Positions 22,490 through 33,939 of a stretch of 64,000 nucleotides of DNA are shown in pieces. The translations under genes were made by a program, and so were the position numbers. The first letter of the stretch is position 1; each line of letters starts with the position of its first letter. The notes below the pieces were generated by a model that saw only the letters and a program-made list of their open reading frames with translations, was not told the origin of the DNA and did no database searches. Where the stretch lies: assembly GCA_036365145.1 (NCBI GenBank), contig JAEOAD010000052.1, positions 12,027,501 through 12,091,500 of the forward strand. The letters are read 5' to 3'. The DNA comes from Orientallactaga sibirica. Taxonomy: Eukaryota; Chordata; Mammalia; Rodentia; Dipodidae.

Positions 22490-22700
22490 GACAGAGATGG
22501 GCGCGGCAGCAGTGTCTCAGCTGCTGCGAACGAAATCCAGATGTGTGCGCCCCCTTGTGGTCAAGTGCAGCATTGCGCCCTTGCGTCACTTTGCACCTGG
22601 CTAAACGTGGGACCTGGAGATTGGAACCGCTGGAGATTGGAACCAGTGTTCTTAGGCTTAGGAGGCAAGCGCCTTAACCCCTAAGCCATCTCTCCAGTCC
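22405..22700 (-). repeat. ID-headed SINE, type 2, best-preserved copy
   Basis: Perfect 16-bp TSD agaattcttgtttttt at 22389-22404 and 22701-22716. It holds a long (GA)n, the doubled 'tggagattggaacc' segment and GCGCCCCCTTGTGG (22547-22560), the complement of the CTCF-like core. CpG sites are well kept, so it is young. Confidence 0.95.
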
Positions 22701-22896
22701 AGAATTCTTGTTTTTTATATATTTCTTGGAATACTTATGTGTTTCTTATTTTTTGTCAACAAAATATAACAGAATTTTATACTTTCAAACAAGTCAATAA
22801 GTTCTGTTTCAACTTATGAGTTTAGTTTATTTATATTTAGTGAGATCCTCAATAAACACAAAGATATGTTAATTTCTGTACATGCTGTTTTCTAAT

Positions 22897-23125
22897 TAAT
22901 TTCTTAAAATATTTTTTATATTTTATTTTTATTTATTTATCTGAGAAAGAGAGAGGCAGAGAGAGAGAGAGAGAATGGGCACACCAGGGCCTTCAGCCAC
23001 TGTAAATGAACTCCAAATGCATGCACCCCTTTGTGCATCTGGCTTATGCGGGTCCTGGAGAATCGAACCAGGGTCCTTAGGCTTCACAGGCAAGTACCTT
23101 AACCACTAAGCCATCTCTCCAGCCC
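22897..23125 (-). repeat. ID-headed SINE, type 1, with TSD
   Basis: TSD ctgttttctaatt at 22884-22896 and 23126-23138. Body and head intact. Confidence 0.93.
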
Positions 23126-23439
23126 CTGTTTTCTAATTTAATTGCACTCTTTCAAACCTTTCTTGGGATGTAGTACACTGTACAGACTTGAAGCGGATAA
23201 TCTTATAAGTTCTGGCATGTGCGTGCTCATGGAAGCCCCATGCTAACAAGACAGGGAACACTGTCATCACTTCCCCTGGGCCCCCCAATCTCCTTTGTGG
23301 TTTCTCCCCATGATCCCCAACCTCCATCCCTGAGAAAACACTCATCTGATAGCTACCACAATTGTGGGCATTTTCTAGAAGTTTCTACTATTATAATCAT
23401 GAAATGACTTTGAGTTCTGTTGTATAAATATGCTTCCTT

Positions 23440-23930
23440 TTGTTTACTCACTCTCCTGCTGGTGAGCATTTATTAGAGATGAAATTTGGAGACATATTTT
23501 TGCACAAGACTTTGTCCCAGACATATTTTCATTCTTCTTTGTAAATATCTTGGAGTACCATGGCTAAGTTACAGAGGATATGTATGCCTAACATTTTAAG
23601 AAACTGTCAAACTGTTTTCCAAAATAGTTGGACTATTTTATATTTTATAGTGTATATGAGTTCCACTTTCGTCAATATTTTCACCAAAATTTGGAATGAT
23701 CAGACTCATTGCATTACTCTTCCAAATAGATGCATTTCACTGTAGTGGTTTTAATTTGCAGTTACCTAAGAATTTGTGATTATAACGGGGTATCTTAACG
23801 TGTTTGTCACCCATCTCTCTCCTAGGCAAAGTATAAGCTATTTGTCCATTTTTGCTTAGTGGTTGCTGTGTGTTTCTTTTTTCTTATTATTTTGTTTTGA
23901 ATTTTTGCAAGTTATATATACAAGTCCTTT
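23440..23930 (-). repeat. Ancient LINE-1-type remnant
   Basis: Mammal-wide pattern: 'aagaaactgtcaaactgttt', 'tccaaaatagttggactatt' and 'gtggttttaatttgcagtta'. I recall this as old L1M-type sequence; the strand is my best guess. Confidence 0.55.
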
Positions 23931-23937
23931 ATCCCAA

Positions 23938-24010
23938 AACAATGCAGGCCATTGACAAAGCACTCACTAAGACCCTATTGCTAAAGACACTACAGGCTGA
24001 GTTTAAGTTA
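23938..24010 (+). repeat. LINE-1 3' region fragment
   Basis: 'agaccctattgctaaagaca' closely matches 'agaccctattgctgaagaca' inside the L1 3' element at 25082, as does the preceding 'gacaaagcact' against 'gccaaagccct'. A short relic of the same L1 lineage. Confidence 0.5.
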
Positions 24011-24687
24011 GGCTGCAGTTTGTTTACACTGCTAAGTTAGAAGCAGCATCAGGTCAAATTCAGCTTAGTAGAACTCAGACAAGAAGCATGAGCAAGTTTT
24101 AGAGCCAAGACTGTACCCCAGGCGTGTAATCCCCAAGTCTGAGCTTCTTAAACACACCTAGTGGGTCTGCCTGCAGCCTCCTTGACCAAAGGCTGGGAGG
24201 TTTGGATTCTGTCCTGGGCTTTGCAGGAGAGGAGAGAGTGGCTCTGGATTTATGTGGCCATTGAGCTCAATCACCATCATGGGTACAAGGGGTGCCAAGG
24301 GTCGTCCTCTTCTTTGTGGAAGTCCCAACCTGCACACATTAGCCAGCACACATTATACCCCACTCCACAGCTCTGGCTCTGACCACCTTTGACCTGTCCC
24401 CTCTGGCTTGTTTGCAGCTTCCAACTGTGAGAGGTCCACATGATCACATACCCACATCTGCCCCTTTCCCTCTGTCTACTTCCAAATGCTAGAACCTGGT
24501 TAGCTTCACTGTATTGTATGTCCTGCCACCTCACAAATCTGGTGCAGCTCTCAAGGAGATGGTAGTGTAGGCCTGTCACCCAACAGAGACAGACTCATGG
24601 GACACAACATCTAGGCTGTGCACAGACAGACATGAAGTGTGCTCTATGAGTCACTGAGTGGATGAAGGGAGTTTAAGTATCATAAGA
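24011..24687. other. Unassigned intergenic sequence
   Basis: No repeat or gene recognised. Confidence 0.4.
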
Positions 24688-24698
24688 AAGTAGAATAG

Positions 24699-24891
24699 AG
24701 GGCTGGAGAGATAGCTTCATGGTTAAGGCATTTGCCTGCAAAACCAAAGGATCCTGGTTCAATTCTCCAGGACCCACATAAGCCAGATGCACAAAGGGGG
24801 CGCATGTGTCTGGAGTTTGTTTACAGTGGCTGGATGCCCTGGTGCACCCATTCTCTCTCTCTCTCCCCCCCTCTTTCTTTCTCTTAAATAA

Positions 24892-24894
<3 letters not shown>
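24699..24894 (+). repeat. ID-headed SINE, type 1, with L1 inserted in its tail
   Basis: Full copy; its tail has become (TG)n at 24895-24927 plus a GA tract. The left flank aagtagaatag (24688-24698) recurs at 26294-26304, beyond two L1 3' ends. This is best explained by L1 insertion into the SINE A-tail, pushing the right TSD 1.4 kb away. Confidence 0.85.
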
Positions 24895-24930
<36 letters not shown>

Positions 24931-25081
24931 GAGAGAGAGAAAGAGAGAGTGTGTGTTAAAAAAAGAGAATGCATAAAAGAAGGGCAGGGGGAGGGTCAAT
25001 CTAATTTCAAAAGATAGTGAATAAGACTTATGTAAAACTACTTTTTTGAATAATGGTACATCTAGAAGCTGTAGACTGTTA

Positions 25082-26130
25082 CTAGAAAATTTTCAGTACC
25101 TGGGATGGGATACCTTCCAGTGAGTTGTTGGCCAAGGAGGTCCCGGTAGCCTCCAAAACATTAAAGGCTTTTGCCAAAGCCCTTGGTTTCCCCTGAGAAA
25201 CAGATAGTAAGACCCTATTGCTGAAGACATCTCTTGCCTGAGAGGCAAGGTCACTGAGAAAGCAAGCTGGTGCTGAGCAGAAAACCTTCTCCCTGTAGAC
25301 CAGCCAACTGAAAGCTGGAAAAAGCTGCACTGCATGCAGAGTATGGGAGACAGAAGTCATCAGCAGTGAAAACAGTGGACGCTGAATATTCAAATTTGGC
25401 CAGACAGGCCCAAAGACTGAACGGGTGCAATAGTGGCATGTCTACCGTGGGGTAACCAACTGCTCTATAATTGGACTGAAGGCCCTCTCACGGGAGGGAA
25501 TACATACCTGGTACTGAAAAACCTAAGCAAAGTCTATGGTAGGTAAGGTCATGAGCCTTAGGGGTATAAAGCATACTCTTATCTAAATGTATATACTATT
25601 CCCACCAAGCTGCCCGGAAAATACTACACTTAATGCTCATATTCACATATTAATGCTACTCTCACTTCTGGTTAGAGAAGCTTCTCTTTTCAGATGGTGA
25701 TGACTACTGGGATGATCCAAAAGGCAACATAGTGCTGAGAAGAAGGGATGGAGAAGTGCCCAGCACTGAAACATCTCTGTCACACCCTCCAAGGCTCAGG
25801 GATCATTGCGGAAGAGGGGGCGGATAGAATGGAAGAGCCAAAGGAAGGGTACGACTCCTTACAATGCAACTGCCCAGACAGAAATTGGCCTTGATATCCA
25901 TGACCTTGCTGTGCCTAGCAATACCTCCGCAAGACCCTCATAATAGAAGTAAAAGATGATGACATCAAATTAAAAAAGAGACTAATGGAGAGAGGGAGGG
26001 GATATGACGGAGAGTGGAGTTCTAAAGGGGAAAGGGGGGAGGGGAGGGAAAACTATGCACCTTTTGTATGTAAGTTTGTTGTCAATAAATATTTAAAATA
26101 AATAAATAAATTAAAAAAAAAACCAAAAAA
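25082..26130 (+). repeat. LINE-1 3' end, 5' truncated
   Basis: Rodent L1 3' region in plus orientation: 'agaccctattgctgaagaca', 'ctccaaggctcagggatcat', 'aagagccaaaggaaggg', then a G-rich purine tract near 25985-26047, 'ttgttgtcaataaata' and an A-rich end. The 5' boundary may lie up to 80 bp further left. Non-coding and without ORF2. Confidence 0.75.
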
Positions 26131-26139
26131 CAAAAAAGA

Positions 26140-26290
26140 GAGAGGGACTGATTGAGAGAGGAAGATGGAGAGTGGAGTTGTGAAGGGGAAAGTGAGCGGG
26201 GAAGGAATTATCATGGTTTACTGTCTGTAATTTTTGAAGTTGCCAATAAAAAATAAAATTTAATTAAAAAAATAAATAAATAAAAAAAAA
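26140..26290 (+). repeat. Second LINE-1 3' end in tandem
   Basis: It repeats the last part of the preceding element: 'gatggagagtggagttgtga', 'aggggaaagtg', then 'ttgccaataaaaaataaaat' and poly-A. Two L1 3' termini in the same orientation suggest one L1 integrated into the other's tail. Confidence 0.75.
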
Positions 26291-26327
26291 AGCAAGTAGA
26301 ATAGGGAGAGAGGGGAAGAGGGCTGGG

Positions 26328-26690
26328 GAGCTAGCTCAGTCAGTCAAGCATGAGGGCACAAGTTCAACCCCCAGTGCCAGTGTTAAATGCCACTGGGCAG
26401 TGGGGGCTTGATGGCCAGCCAGATTAGCCTAATCTGTGAGCTCCAGGCCAGTGAGAGACCCTGTCTTAAAGGACAGCGTTCCTGAGGGTGACAGCCGAGG
26501 CCGTCCTCTGGCCTCTACATGCACACACATGCACACACATGCACATGCATGCATACTTTATGCACGTGGGCACCCATACCTGAACACACACGAACCCCCG
26601 CACATGTGCACACACATATATACATGCATTGAAATAGAGATGGAGAGAGAGAGTGAGAGAGCTTTAAGGAGATATACAAAGTAAAAATAA
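26328..26690 (+). repeat. B4-like SINE with CA/TG-rich 3' end
   Basis: 'gaggggctggggagctagct' type head, 'gtgagctccaggccagtgag', 'agaccctgtctt' and 'ggccgtcctctggcctctac', followed by imperfect (CA)n to about 26650 and a GA tract. Confidence 0.75.
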
Positions 26691-26699
26691 ATTTCCCTC

Positions 26700-28445
26700 T
26701 CAATCATTCCAGACTCCAGTCCCTATCTTCTGTCTCTAGCAAGAGGCAAGCTATATTATTAATGTCTTATGCTATTTTATGTGGAATAACTTTGGTAGGA
26801 AGAATAGATATGAGCCGGGCATGGTGGCACACACTCTTTGCTGTCCCTAAGATGTCCCTTGCCTGCCCTGCTTCCTGCCCTTCCCTACCCACACTGTTCC
26901 CTGCACAGCCCTGTGCTCTCTCTTCCACGTCCTTCCAAATCCTGCACGTCTTCCCGGCCACCCTCTTGTGCCACCTCCTTGAAGGAACTGTCCCTTAGCC
27001 TTAAGTCCGATTTCTCTGCCCATCTCTTTTGTGTGTCCCCCACACGAGGTTCCCCTGTCCTAGTGCCAGACACAGCCTGGCCTGCTCATCACGAGCGGAG
27101 TGTCTGTCCACACACCCATTGTCCTTGCATGGCTGGAGACAAACGTTAGGTTCGATGTCGTGTCTTAGTCACAGCCTGAACAATGGCGGCAGTCTCAGAG
27201 ACATTTCAAGAGCTGTGCGAATCACAAGTAATGCTCCCTCCACTGGGTGTGATGATGAGTGTGGTTGACCCTTCTCACAAGACTTTTTCACAAATCCTAT
27301 TTACCCCGTGGTAATAAAATCAGGTCCAACTGCAGGAGGAGAGGAACCACGTGAGGTCTATAAGGAACTGCACACGAGCTGACAGCCATGCTTACGGAGT
27401 GTCATGATCACTATCATCTCACTGCGACGTCCCCATTATCTGGATAGTTACTAGTGTCTTATTGGAAATACGATTTCTCTCTTTGTTCTAGTAGGTTAGG
27501 TTGCTTTGGTGACAAATATTTGGGCGGGGGGATAACCGATTGATACCCACAGCAAGTGGCAACTTGAGGTGTTTGTATCTTTGTAGCCCGAGGTTGGGTT
27601 TCCTCAGCACAAGCTCTCTGAGGTGCATATGTCACACACACCCCCGGCCGGGCCCCAGGCGGTGGTCAGCTCTCAGAGGAAGTTCTGAGTCACTGTCTGA
27701 GCTCCAGCCTAATGCACTTCGCAGGCCCTGCCTTTTGTAACCGGCCCTCTTCTCGCCCCGTAGTCTCCAGGGTTGTAGCTGCAAACATGTGCATGAAAAC
27801 AGGTCTTGCCAAAGCGGCTACTCCAGTCCTCCCGCATTGGAAGTGCTGCCCCCTCCCAGCTGCTCATGTTTATTTGCCCTGGAAACTGCTAGATTCATGC
27901 CCCCACCCCACACCTCCCGCGCAGGTGCAGAGGAGAGCAGATGAGTTGGTGAGCCCGCGCACTTGCTTCGATCCCGAGGACAGGGAACTCAAGGCAGCCA
28001 GACTTGCCAAGGGGGGGAAGCGGAGTGCAATGAAACAGCAGCGTCTTCTGAGGTGTGGACCGGCTTCCACATGAGGGACCCAGAGGTCCCCTGGGGTCTG
28101 AAGCTGAGAACAGTCTCCCTGGAGCAGCTAGAGAAGCCCTGGGGCTGAGCTGCATTGTTTCTTTGCAGGCACTGGGCCTGGCTTCTCAGCCCCAGCTGCT
28201 GGGTACAGCTGCCAGGCTCTGCTTTGCAGCACACCCACCATCCACGACTTCGACCAATTGGATATGAGCTTCTAAATGGACTCGGAGTCGGCCCACGTAG
28301 CCAGCTCCAGGCAGGGCCCCGTTTCACCCTATGTGGAGGACATTTTGATGAGAAGGACCAAATGAGTGGCTTGATGGGCTCTGGGTTCACTGGACAAATA
28401 GAAATGATCAATTCACTCTTATTATTGGCAGGAATATGGACGGGG
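26700..28445. other. Unassigned intergenic; short B1 stub
   Basis: A 5' B1 stub ('gagccgggcatggtggcaca') lies at about 26812-26838 and stops abruptly. The GC-richer part 27700-28440 has overlapping frames on both strands (27989-28411 minus, 28155-28580 plus) without family resemblance. Confidence 0.4.
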
Positions 28446-28792
28446 TGTGGTAGTCTGGATCAGGTGTCCCCCATAAAGTCATGTGTTCTGAATGCTAGGT
28501 GCCCCAGATGGTGGCAGTTTGGGAATTGGAGCCTCCTGGAGGAGACATATGTTGTTGGGGTGGGCTTATGGGTGTTATAGCCAGCTTCCCTTTGCCAGTG
28601 TTTGGCACACAATCCTGCTGCTATTGTCCACTTGATGTTGGCCAGAAGGTAAAGTCTGGCCTCTGTTCATGCCATATTTTCTCCTGCCATCATTGAGCTT
28701 CCCCTGAAGTCTGTAAGCCACAGTAAACCCTTTCCTGCTACAAGCTGCTTTTGGCTGGGTGCTTCGTCCCAGCAATAAGAAGGTAACTGAAC
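28446..28792 (+). repeat. Solo LTR, family A, third copy
   Basis: It starts TGTGGTAGTCTGGATCAGG and follows the same order as 11388-11736 ('gtgggcttatgggtgttata', 'tgccagtgtttggcacac', 'tctgtaagccacagtaaacc'). The 3' terminus is blurred at about 28792 and no clean TSD was found. Confidence 0.75.
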
Positions 28793-30703
28793 TGTGGGCG
28801 AGGATGAGACCACTTATTAAGGGGCCACTGTCCTCTTGGGAATGTTCTCATTCCATATTTTTGTTCAGAAATTTCATTCAACAAGTCAATGTTAAGCTCC
28901 TTCTTGTCCTCGCTCTGCATAGACCAAAGATGCACATCGGGAGTCTATTCTCAAGTTCATCTCTACTCACCTGAGCGGTAAAGTACCCTTCAAGTGCCAC
29001 AGGCCTAAGACAGGAGGTCTGTGAGGGAGCACACACTGGTCAGTGCAGGAAGAGCACCCATGAGGACAGTTGGTGGGTGCTTGGAGCCTGGTGTGGGCAT
29101 TCTGGGAAGGAATTAGCAAGCAAGGTGTAGATTAGGGCTGGGGAGATGGCAGAAGGGTGAGGGTCAGAGTTTGAGTCCCTGAGAAAAGTCACGAAGGCAG
29201 CCCCTCCAAACACGCCTGGACACATGGCTTTGGGTCCTCAGTGGAGCAGTTGTTCCTCTGAGTCGTTCTCTGGCGAGCCACAGGGAGCATCTGGGAGTGG
29301 ATGGGAGAGTGGACTGATGAACTGGATCTTCTGCTTTAAGGCCAAGAGGATTTTTCTCTGCTAATGTGGAATCACTAGCCCATTATGGATAAATGAGAGC
29401 AAGAGCTCGTAGTTACCGTTCATTGTGGGTGGCCAACTTTTCCAGGACTAAGATGCTGACCTATGGTTGAGGCCAGGCCCTTCCTTTCTGCTCCTTTCTC
29501 CCTCCCAGCACATAGACTATATAGCTATAGAACCATATGGCTAAGGACTATAGAGTCCTTATGACCTCTTGAAAAGTTGTGCTCTTTCTAGAAGGGAGAT
29601 GGACATCTATCTGCTTGTTCTACTATTTCTTCTTCTCAAGGTCAAGGCCATCTGCTGCACAGCAAAACTTTGCTCATATATTTGGGGGGGTAGTTAAGAA
29701 TGGTTATTCAAACAAAGGTCAGGAATCCATCCTCAACTTCCCCATCCTTCATCTACCTCCTGGGATGAGTTCTTGTCTCCTCTGAGTGTCTCAGGAAATT
29801 AAAGAGCTGCATTTGTTAGGATTTAGGAGCTAAGCCCTGGAATTAGAGGTTTTAATAATTGCTTGAAGACTCCTCACCCAGAGTTCTCTAGGGAAACCCA
29901 ATGAAGACCCGGCCCTTCCCTTGTTCCAGTTCCCCACCCTCATGCCAGAGTTCTCAGGGCAGCTCTGCAGAGCAGATGTGGCTGAGCCCAGGCCACACGT
30001 CACACGAGGGGCAGCTTTGTAGTGCTGTCTCTGTAAGCTTCCGAGACTTCTAGTGCAGGCTGTGCCCAGAGAGGAGCCACTGTGTCCTGAGATAACTCTG
30101 TGACACGTAGATGCCCGTCACGGTGAGGCCTTATGCTTAGTGCGGTGGTGGTTTTTCCAGCTAAGACGGGCGTCCATCTCCTCTGAGTGTGCGATCAATT
30201 GCCCGAGTTTACACGGTGTCTCAGTAGGAGTGACCTGTGGGACAGTCCTGAAGGACATCAGAACCTTTCAGAGTGACCCCCGTACCTCAGATCTGATGAG
30301 TTTGGGGGTGTCTGTATCGATCTATCTGTATGATTAAGGTTCTGGGAGGGTCAGAACTCAACCTCAGTCCTGGCATGAGGCTGAGGAGGGACAGTCATTC
30401 TCAGCCATCCTCCCCACCTTCTACCTGTTGGCCTCCTCTTTGCCCCTCTTCAGTGTCGGGGCTGAGATTCATTTCAATTGGGGACGCACATTACAAGAAC
30501 TGTAACCTCAGGCCGGTCTTTGCTCTGGAATGACACCATGGAATGAATGAATGAATGAATGAATGATTGGTGCACACGTGGATCTGGATCAAAAGGAACA
30601 TTCGGAGCTCGAGACTCACTGACTTGGTGGATTCCACCACTAAAATCTATCGTGGCGAGCGGTGTCCTGTTTCCCCTTCCTCTTCCCTTTCCAGGCTCTG
30701 TTG
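28793..30703. other. Unassigned intergenic; (GAAT)n
   Basis: Mostly unrecognised. A short B4/ID-like head occurs near 29131-29190 ('agggctggggagatggcaga'). A (GAAT)6-7 tetranucleotide run lies at 30540-30566. Confidence 0.45.
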
Positions 30704-30708
30704 GTCAG

Positions 30709-31125
30709 TGTAAGGTTAGGGAGTGACCACAACCACGCAAACCACTCTGAGGCCAAGATGAAAGCTTTTATTTGGGAAAAGCACGAGCTGCCAGGGCTGG
30801 CTCACAGGAGAGGAGCACAGCCAGCCTGAGTTCCTCGAGGTAGTGGGCTTTATAAGGTCAGTTGGGAGAAGGTGAGGAAGGAAGAGCTGAACCAGAAAGG
30901 GTCCTTTAGGAGAGATTTAAGAGAGCCAGGGTGTGACATTAGAACAGCAACCAGGTGATTTACAAAATAAGGGGGCAGGAAACCATGACCTGGAGGCATT
31001 GCAGGCAAGGAGGGGGTAATGGCTGGGCAGGGTCTTGAGGAATATGGATAATCCACTTCCTTATGTCTCTGTCCCCGTCCTGCTGTCCTTGGTGACTCCA
31101 TGTTGGGAACCTGTCAGACCCAACA
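30709..31125 (-). repeat. Solo LTR with TATA box, poly(A) signal and TSD
   Basis: A 417-bp element. On the minus strand it begins TGTTGGG and ends TTACA, with a TATA-type site (complement of ctttataag, 30848-30856) and AATAAA (complement of 30767-30772) in the right U3-R order. A perfect 5-bp duplication gtcag flanks it (30704-30708 and 31126-31130). A solo endogenous-retrovirus LTR; no internal gag/pol/env sequence is adjacent. Family not identified and distinct from family A. Confidence 0.75.
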
Positions 31126-31409
31126 GTCAGTAAGTTCACACTCACCCTGTGCAACCATACATTTTTTTAGTCTTATTTTATTATTTTTTAAATTTTAACC
31201 CCTTTCCTCCCTGCCCTATGTTTCTCATGATCAAAGCACTAACTTCATTATTCTAGAAATTCTCTGTGGTTGTATCCTTTCTGCACCCCTACTGGCCTTT
31301 GAACATCTGCTTCTACTCGTCTTTCCCTGCCCTGCCTGTAGGATGATCGGCGTGGGAATAAGCAATCTCCCATCAGAGATGACAAGGGGCGGGCACCTTG
31401 TACACAAAA

Positions 31410-31490
31410 GAAGCTCAAGAAAGTGAACATGTAACCTTGGCCAAGTCACTGGCCCCTTAGGGTGCCAATTTTATCATTAGCTCTCATTTT
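31410..31490 (-). repeat. MIR-like fragment
   Basis: 'gtaaccttggccaagtcact' and 'gccaattttatcatta' fit the reverse MIR core ('gaccttgggcaagtcac'). Confidence 0.5.
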
Positions 31491-32916
31491 GCTAATGATG
31501 ATGAAGGAAGTAGAAGACGGAAGGGGAGAAAGGGGGCGGTAAGAGGTTATGAGAAAAAAGAAATAGAACAAGAAGGCCAGAAGAAAAGGAGGATAGAATG
31601 GAATATTCAACCTTGAAAAATACAAGAACAAGCTTTAAAGAATATTTTTTAAAAATGATATCGCTCCCGTCCTGCAGGGACAGAGGAGTCCTGCCAGGCA
31701 CTGTTGTAGCATTTCTAAATGAGAAGGAACACCCCCAGCATTGCCCTTCACAACTGCGCCCTCCTCCAGCCCCTTGAATGCGTGTGATCAGGCCTCTCCA
31801 CTCTTGCTAGAAGAGAGGCTTTGGAATGGTTGGGGTGTGGTCACCTGGCCTGAGAGAGTCGTGTGACCCCACCCCTTCCAGTGAGCTGCACCTCAAAGTC
31901 ACATTCACAGGGAGAGGCAGAGCCCAGACTGGAAACCAGTCTGAGCCAGTTCTTCAGCAGATTCCAGAGACCTTCGGCTTTGAGGAGTGTGCTCACCATC
32001 TGCAGAGACTCCCAAGGCATGCCCATGCTCACCATCAGCCTCTGTGTGCCATCTTGCAGGTGAGAAAGCTGAAGCACGTCAGAGTTCACCTACCCGCTCA
32101 GCTCTCTCATTCCGCCATCATATCCCCTTGTGCAAAGTGTGATCACTTCTCCACGGCAAGCTCTGCAGTGCCCAGGGCACACTGAGCTCAGAGCGGCTAA
32201 AATTAGGTCCTGAGGCCAAGGCGTGATGCAGTCGATGTGGCCTGTCATCAAGGGCCTCATCGATTCTGCCCTTGGCTCCTGGATGTCTTCCAGCTCCACG
32301 GAAACACCGGTTGCTGTCTTCAGGCTGTGCCTTGTCCCTTTACAAGGGACCATGAAGGCCCCTGAAGTCCTTGGCACTTGCCTGAGCTAGGGGAAGCGTA
32401 TGTGCCCGAAGCCCTGACTCCTGGAATCCCACAGGGAGCTAGTCAGCATTTTGTGTGGCTGACTTTCCACGTTCTTGTCTCTCTCTAACCCCGACCTTGG
32501 GGAATCCATTTCCTGACTGGTTAGGGACTCACAGGAAGTACTCAGGAGCCTTGGCTTCCACAGAGGAGCGCTCTCCTTTGCTGTGGGCATAGTATGAGCT
32601 GTGTGGGGTGAAGGTCCTGAGGCTTGAGAAGCCAAGAGGTCCTGATCTCTTTGTGCTCGTGTGGGTTGTGATGAAACCCCAGTTTCATCCCAGATCACAA
32701 TACAATAATCATCTCCTACACCCTTGTGGTTCTCCAAACCAGGAAACCATGGAAACGCTGTGGAAAACTGCTGCCCCTGAGGCTCAACAGCCAGAAATCC
32801 TTGAGGTTGAACATCTTTAGACTTTTATTAGTCGGGAAGGCCAGGGGGACAAACGGAAGAGAGCCACGACAAGCTATGATCTACTTTTGCTTCTGTCTGT
32901 ACTACATGCATCGGTG
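31491..32916. other. Unassigned intergenic sequence
   Basis: No gene seen. Weak MIR-like homology near 32045-32090 ('tgcaggtgagaaagctgaag'). Frames of up to 119 codons are unsupported. Confidence 0.4.
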
Positions 32917-32921
32917 ACAAT

Positions 32922-33311
32922 TGTGGTGGTTTGAATGTGATACTGTAAACGGATGGCCCCATTCATAGACTCAGGTGTTTTATTAAAATTAAACTTGTAG
33001 CTTGGGTCTCAAGCTGTGAGGCTGGAGGAGGTGTCCCTAGGGGGTGGATCCTGGAGTTCAGCCCTAAGGTGTGTTTGGGGGTGAGCCTGCATTCCAGCCT
33101 ATAGGTGTGGAGAGAGCAGTCTGAGTTCTGGCTGTGTGTGGTGCCGGCTGGTGGTTTTTCTCTCCGCTTGGATCGATGTAAGGGAGCCAGCTTCTTTCTT
33201 TCCCCGCTGGTGGAACTTACTGTGGTTCTGTAAGCTTGAAATAAACTCCTTCCTCCCATAAACCGTGTCTGGGTGGATGTTTGTCCCAGCAACATGGAGC
33301 TGACTGCAACA
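32922..33311 (+). repeat. Solo LTR, MaLR-like family B, with 5-bp TSD
   Basis: 390 bp, starting TGTGGTGGTTTGAATGTGA and ending CTGCAACA. A perfect 5-bp TSD acaat lies at 32917-32921 and 33312-33316. AATAAA sits in 'gcttgaaataaactcc'. The 'ggtttgaatgtg' start is characteristic of mammalian MaLR LTRs. Distinct from family A in its middle. Confidence 0.82.
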
Positions 33312-33316
33312 ACAAT

Positions 33317-33939
33317 CTTCAGGGTAAAGCTTGCTGCGCTGCCTTGCCTTTATAATGTCACAGTATGTGCTTTTTGGTGGTTGGTTTGTTTTGGCCACTG
33401 TAGATGGCATCTGTAACTGAGAAGGGACTTCTGGGAGTGAAAAGCCTAGCTTAACCTAATTAGCATAGCCCTGTCCAGAAAGTCACTCTCCAAGCCTTTA
33501 TTCTCCTTCAGCCAAACACAGAAAACAATATGTATCCATCTCAGATTGATGAAAGAGTAAATGAGAAACAGAGGCTTAACAGAACATATCCTATATTGGC
33601 AATGCATGCTAATGACTTTGCTAATTATGGAAGAAACCCATCCATGCTTGTTGACTGCATGGATTGGAACACTTTGGAGTTGTGTCAACGGATCAGGAAA
33701 GAAGTCAAGAGCCAGAACTGCAGGGCCAAGCTGGAGCGATGTAGACCTCTTATGGGAAGCTTAAGGCCACAATAAATCTAGAAATTGCCCTCAGATCTCA
33801 TCTGGATAGTCTGGCTCTGAGATCAGAGACTGGGCTGGGAGTTCGGTCCACTTGTCTTCATCAGCTCAGCTCTCCTAATCCCAAGTGAAGGCTGTCCACA
33901 GGACCAGATGTCCAAGACCCAGAAATCCCAAGCTCTGGT
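33317..33939. other. Unassigned intergenic sequence
   Basis: No repeat or gene recognised. Confidence 0.4.

Larger units (their letters stand above)
18955..22890 (-). repeat. Ancient LINE-1 ORF2 remnant, broken by SINEs
   Basis: T-rich minus-strand L1 pieces. The stretch from 19000 ('tttctttctacttctaggta', 'tgcttttctgcacctattga', 'gaagattttcgcacttgtgt') to about 19450 follows the reverse complement of L1 ORF2 in order. Further pieces are plausible between the SINEs at 19970-20050, 20293-20524, 21625-21930 and 22717-22883, with less certainty. All frames are destroyed. Confidence 0.55.

Noticed and set aside
27989..28580. 140-codon minus and 141-codon plus frames in GC-richer DNA
   Set aside because: No recognisable protein family, no exon-like boundaries, and both strands are open, as expected from base composition.
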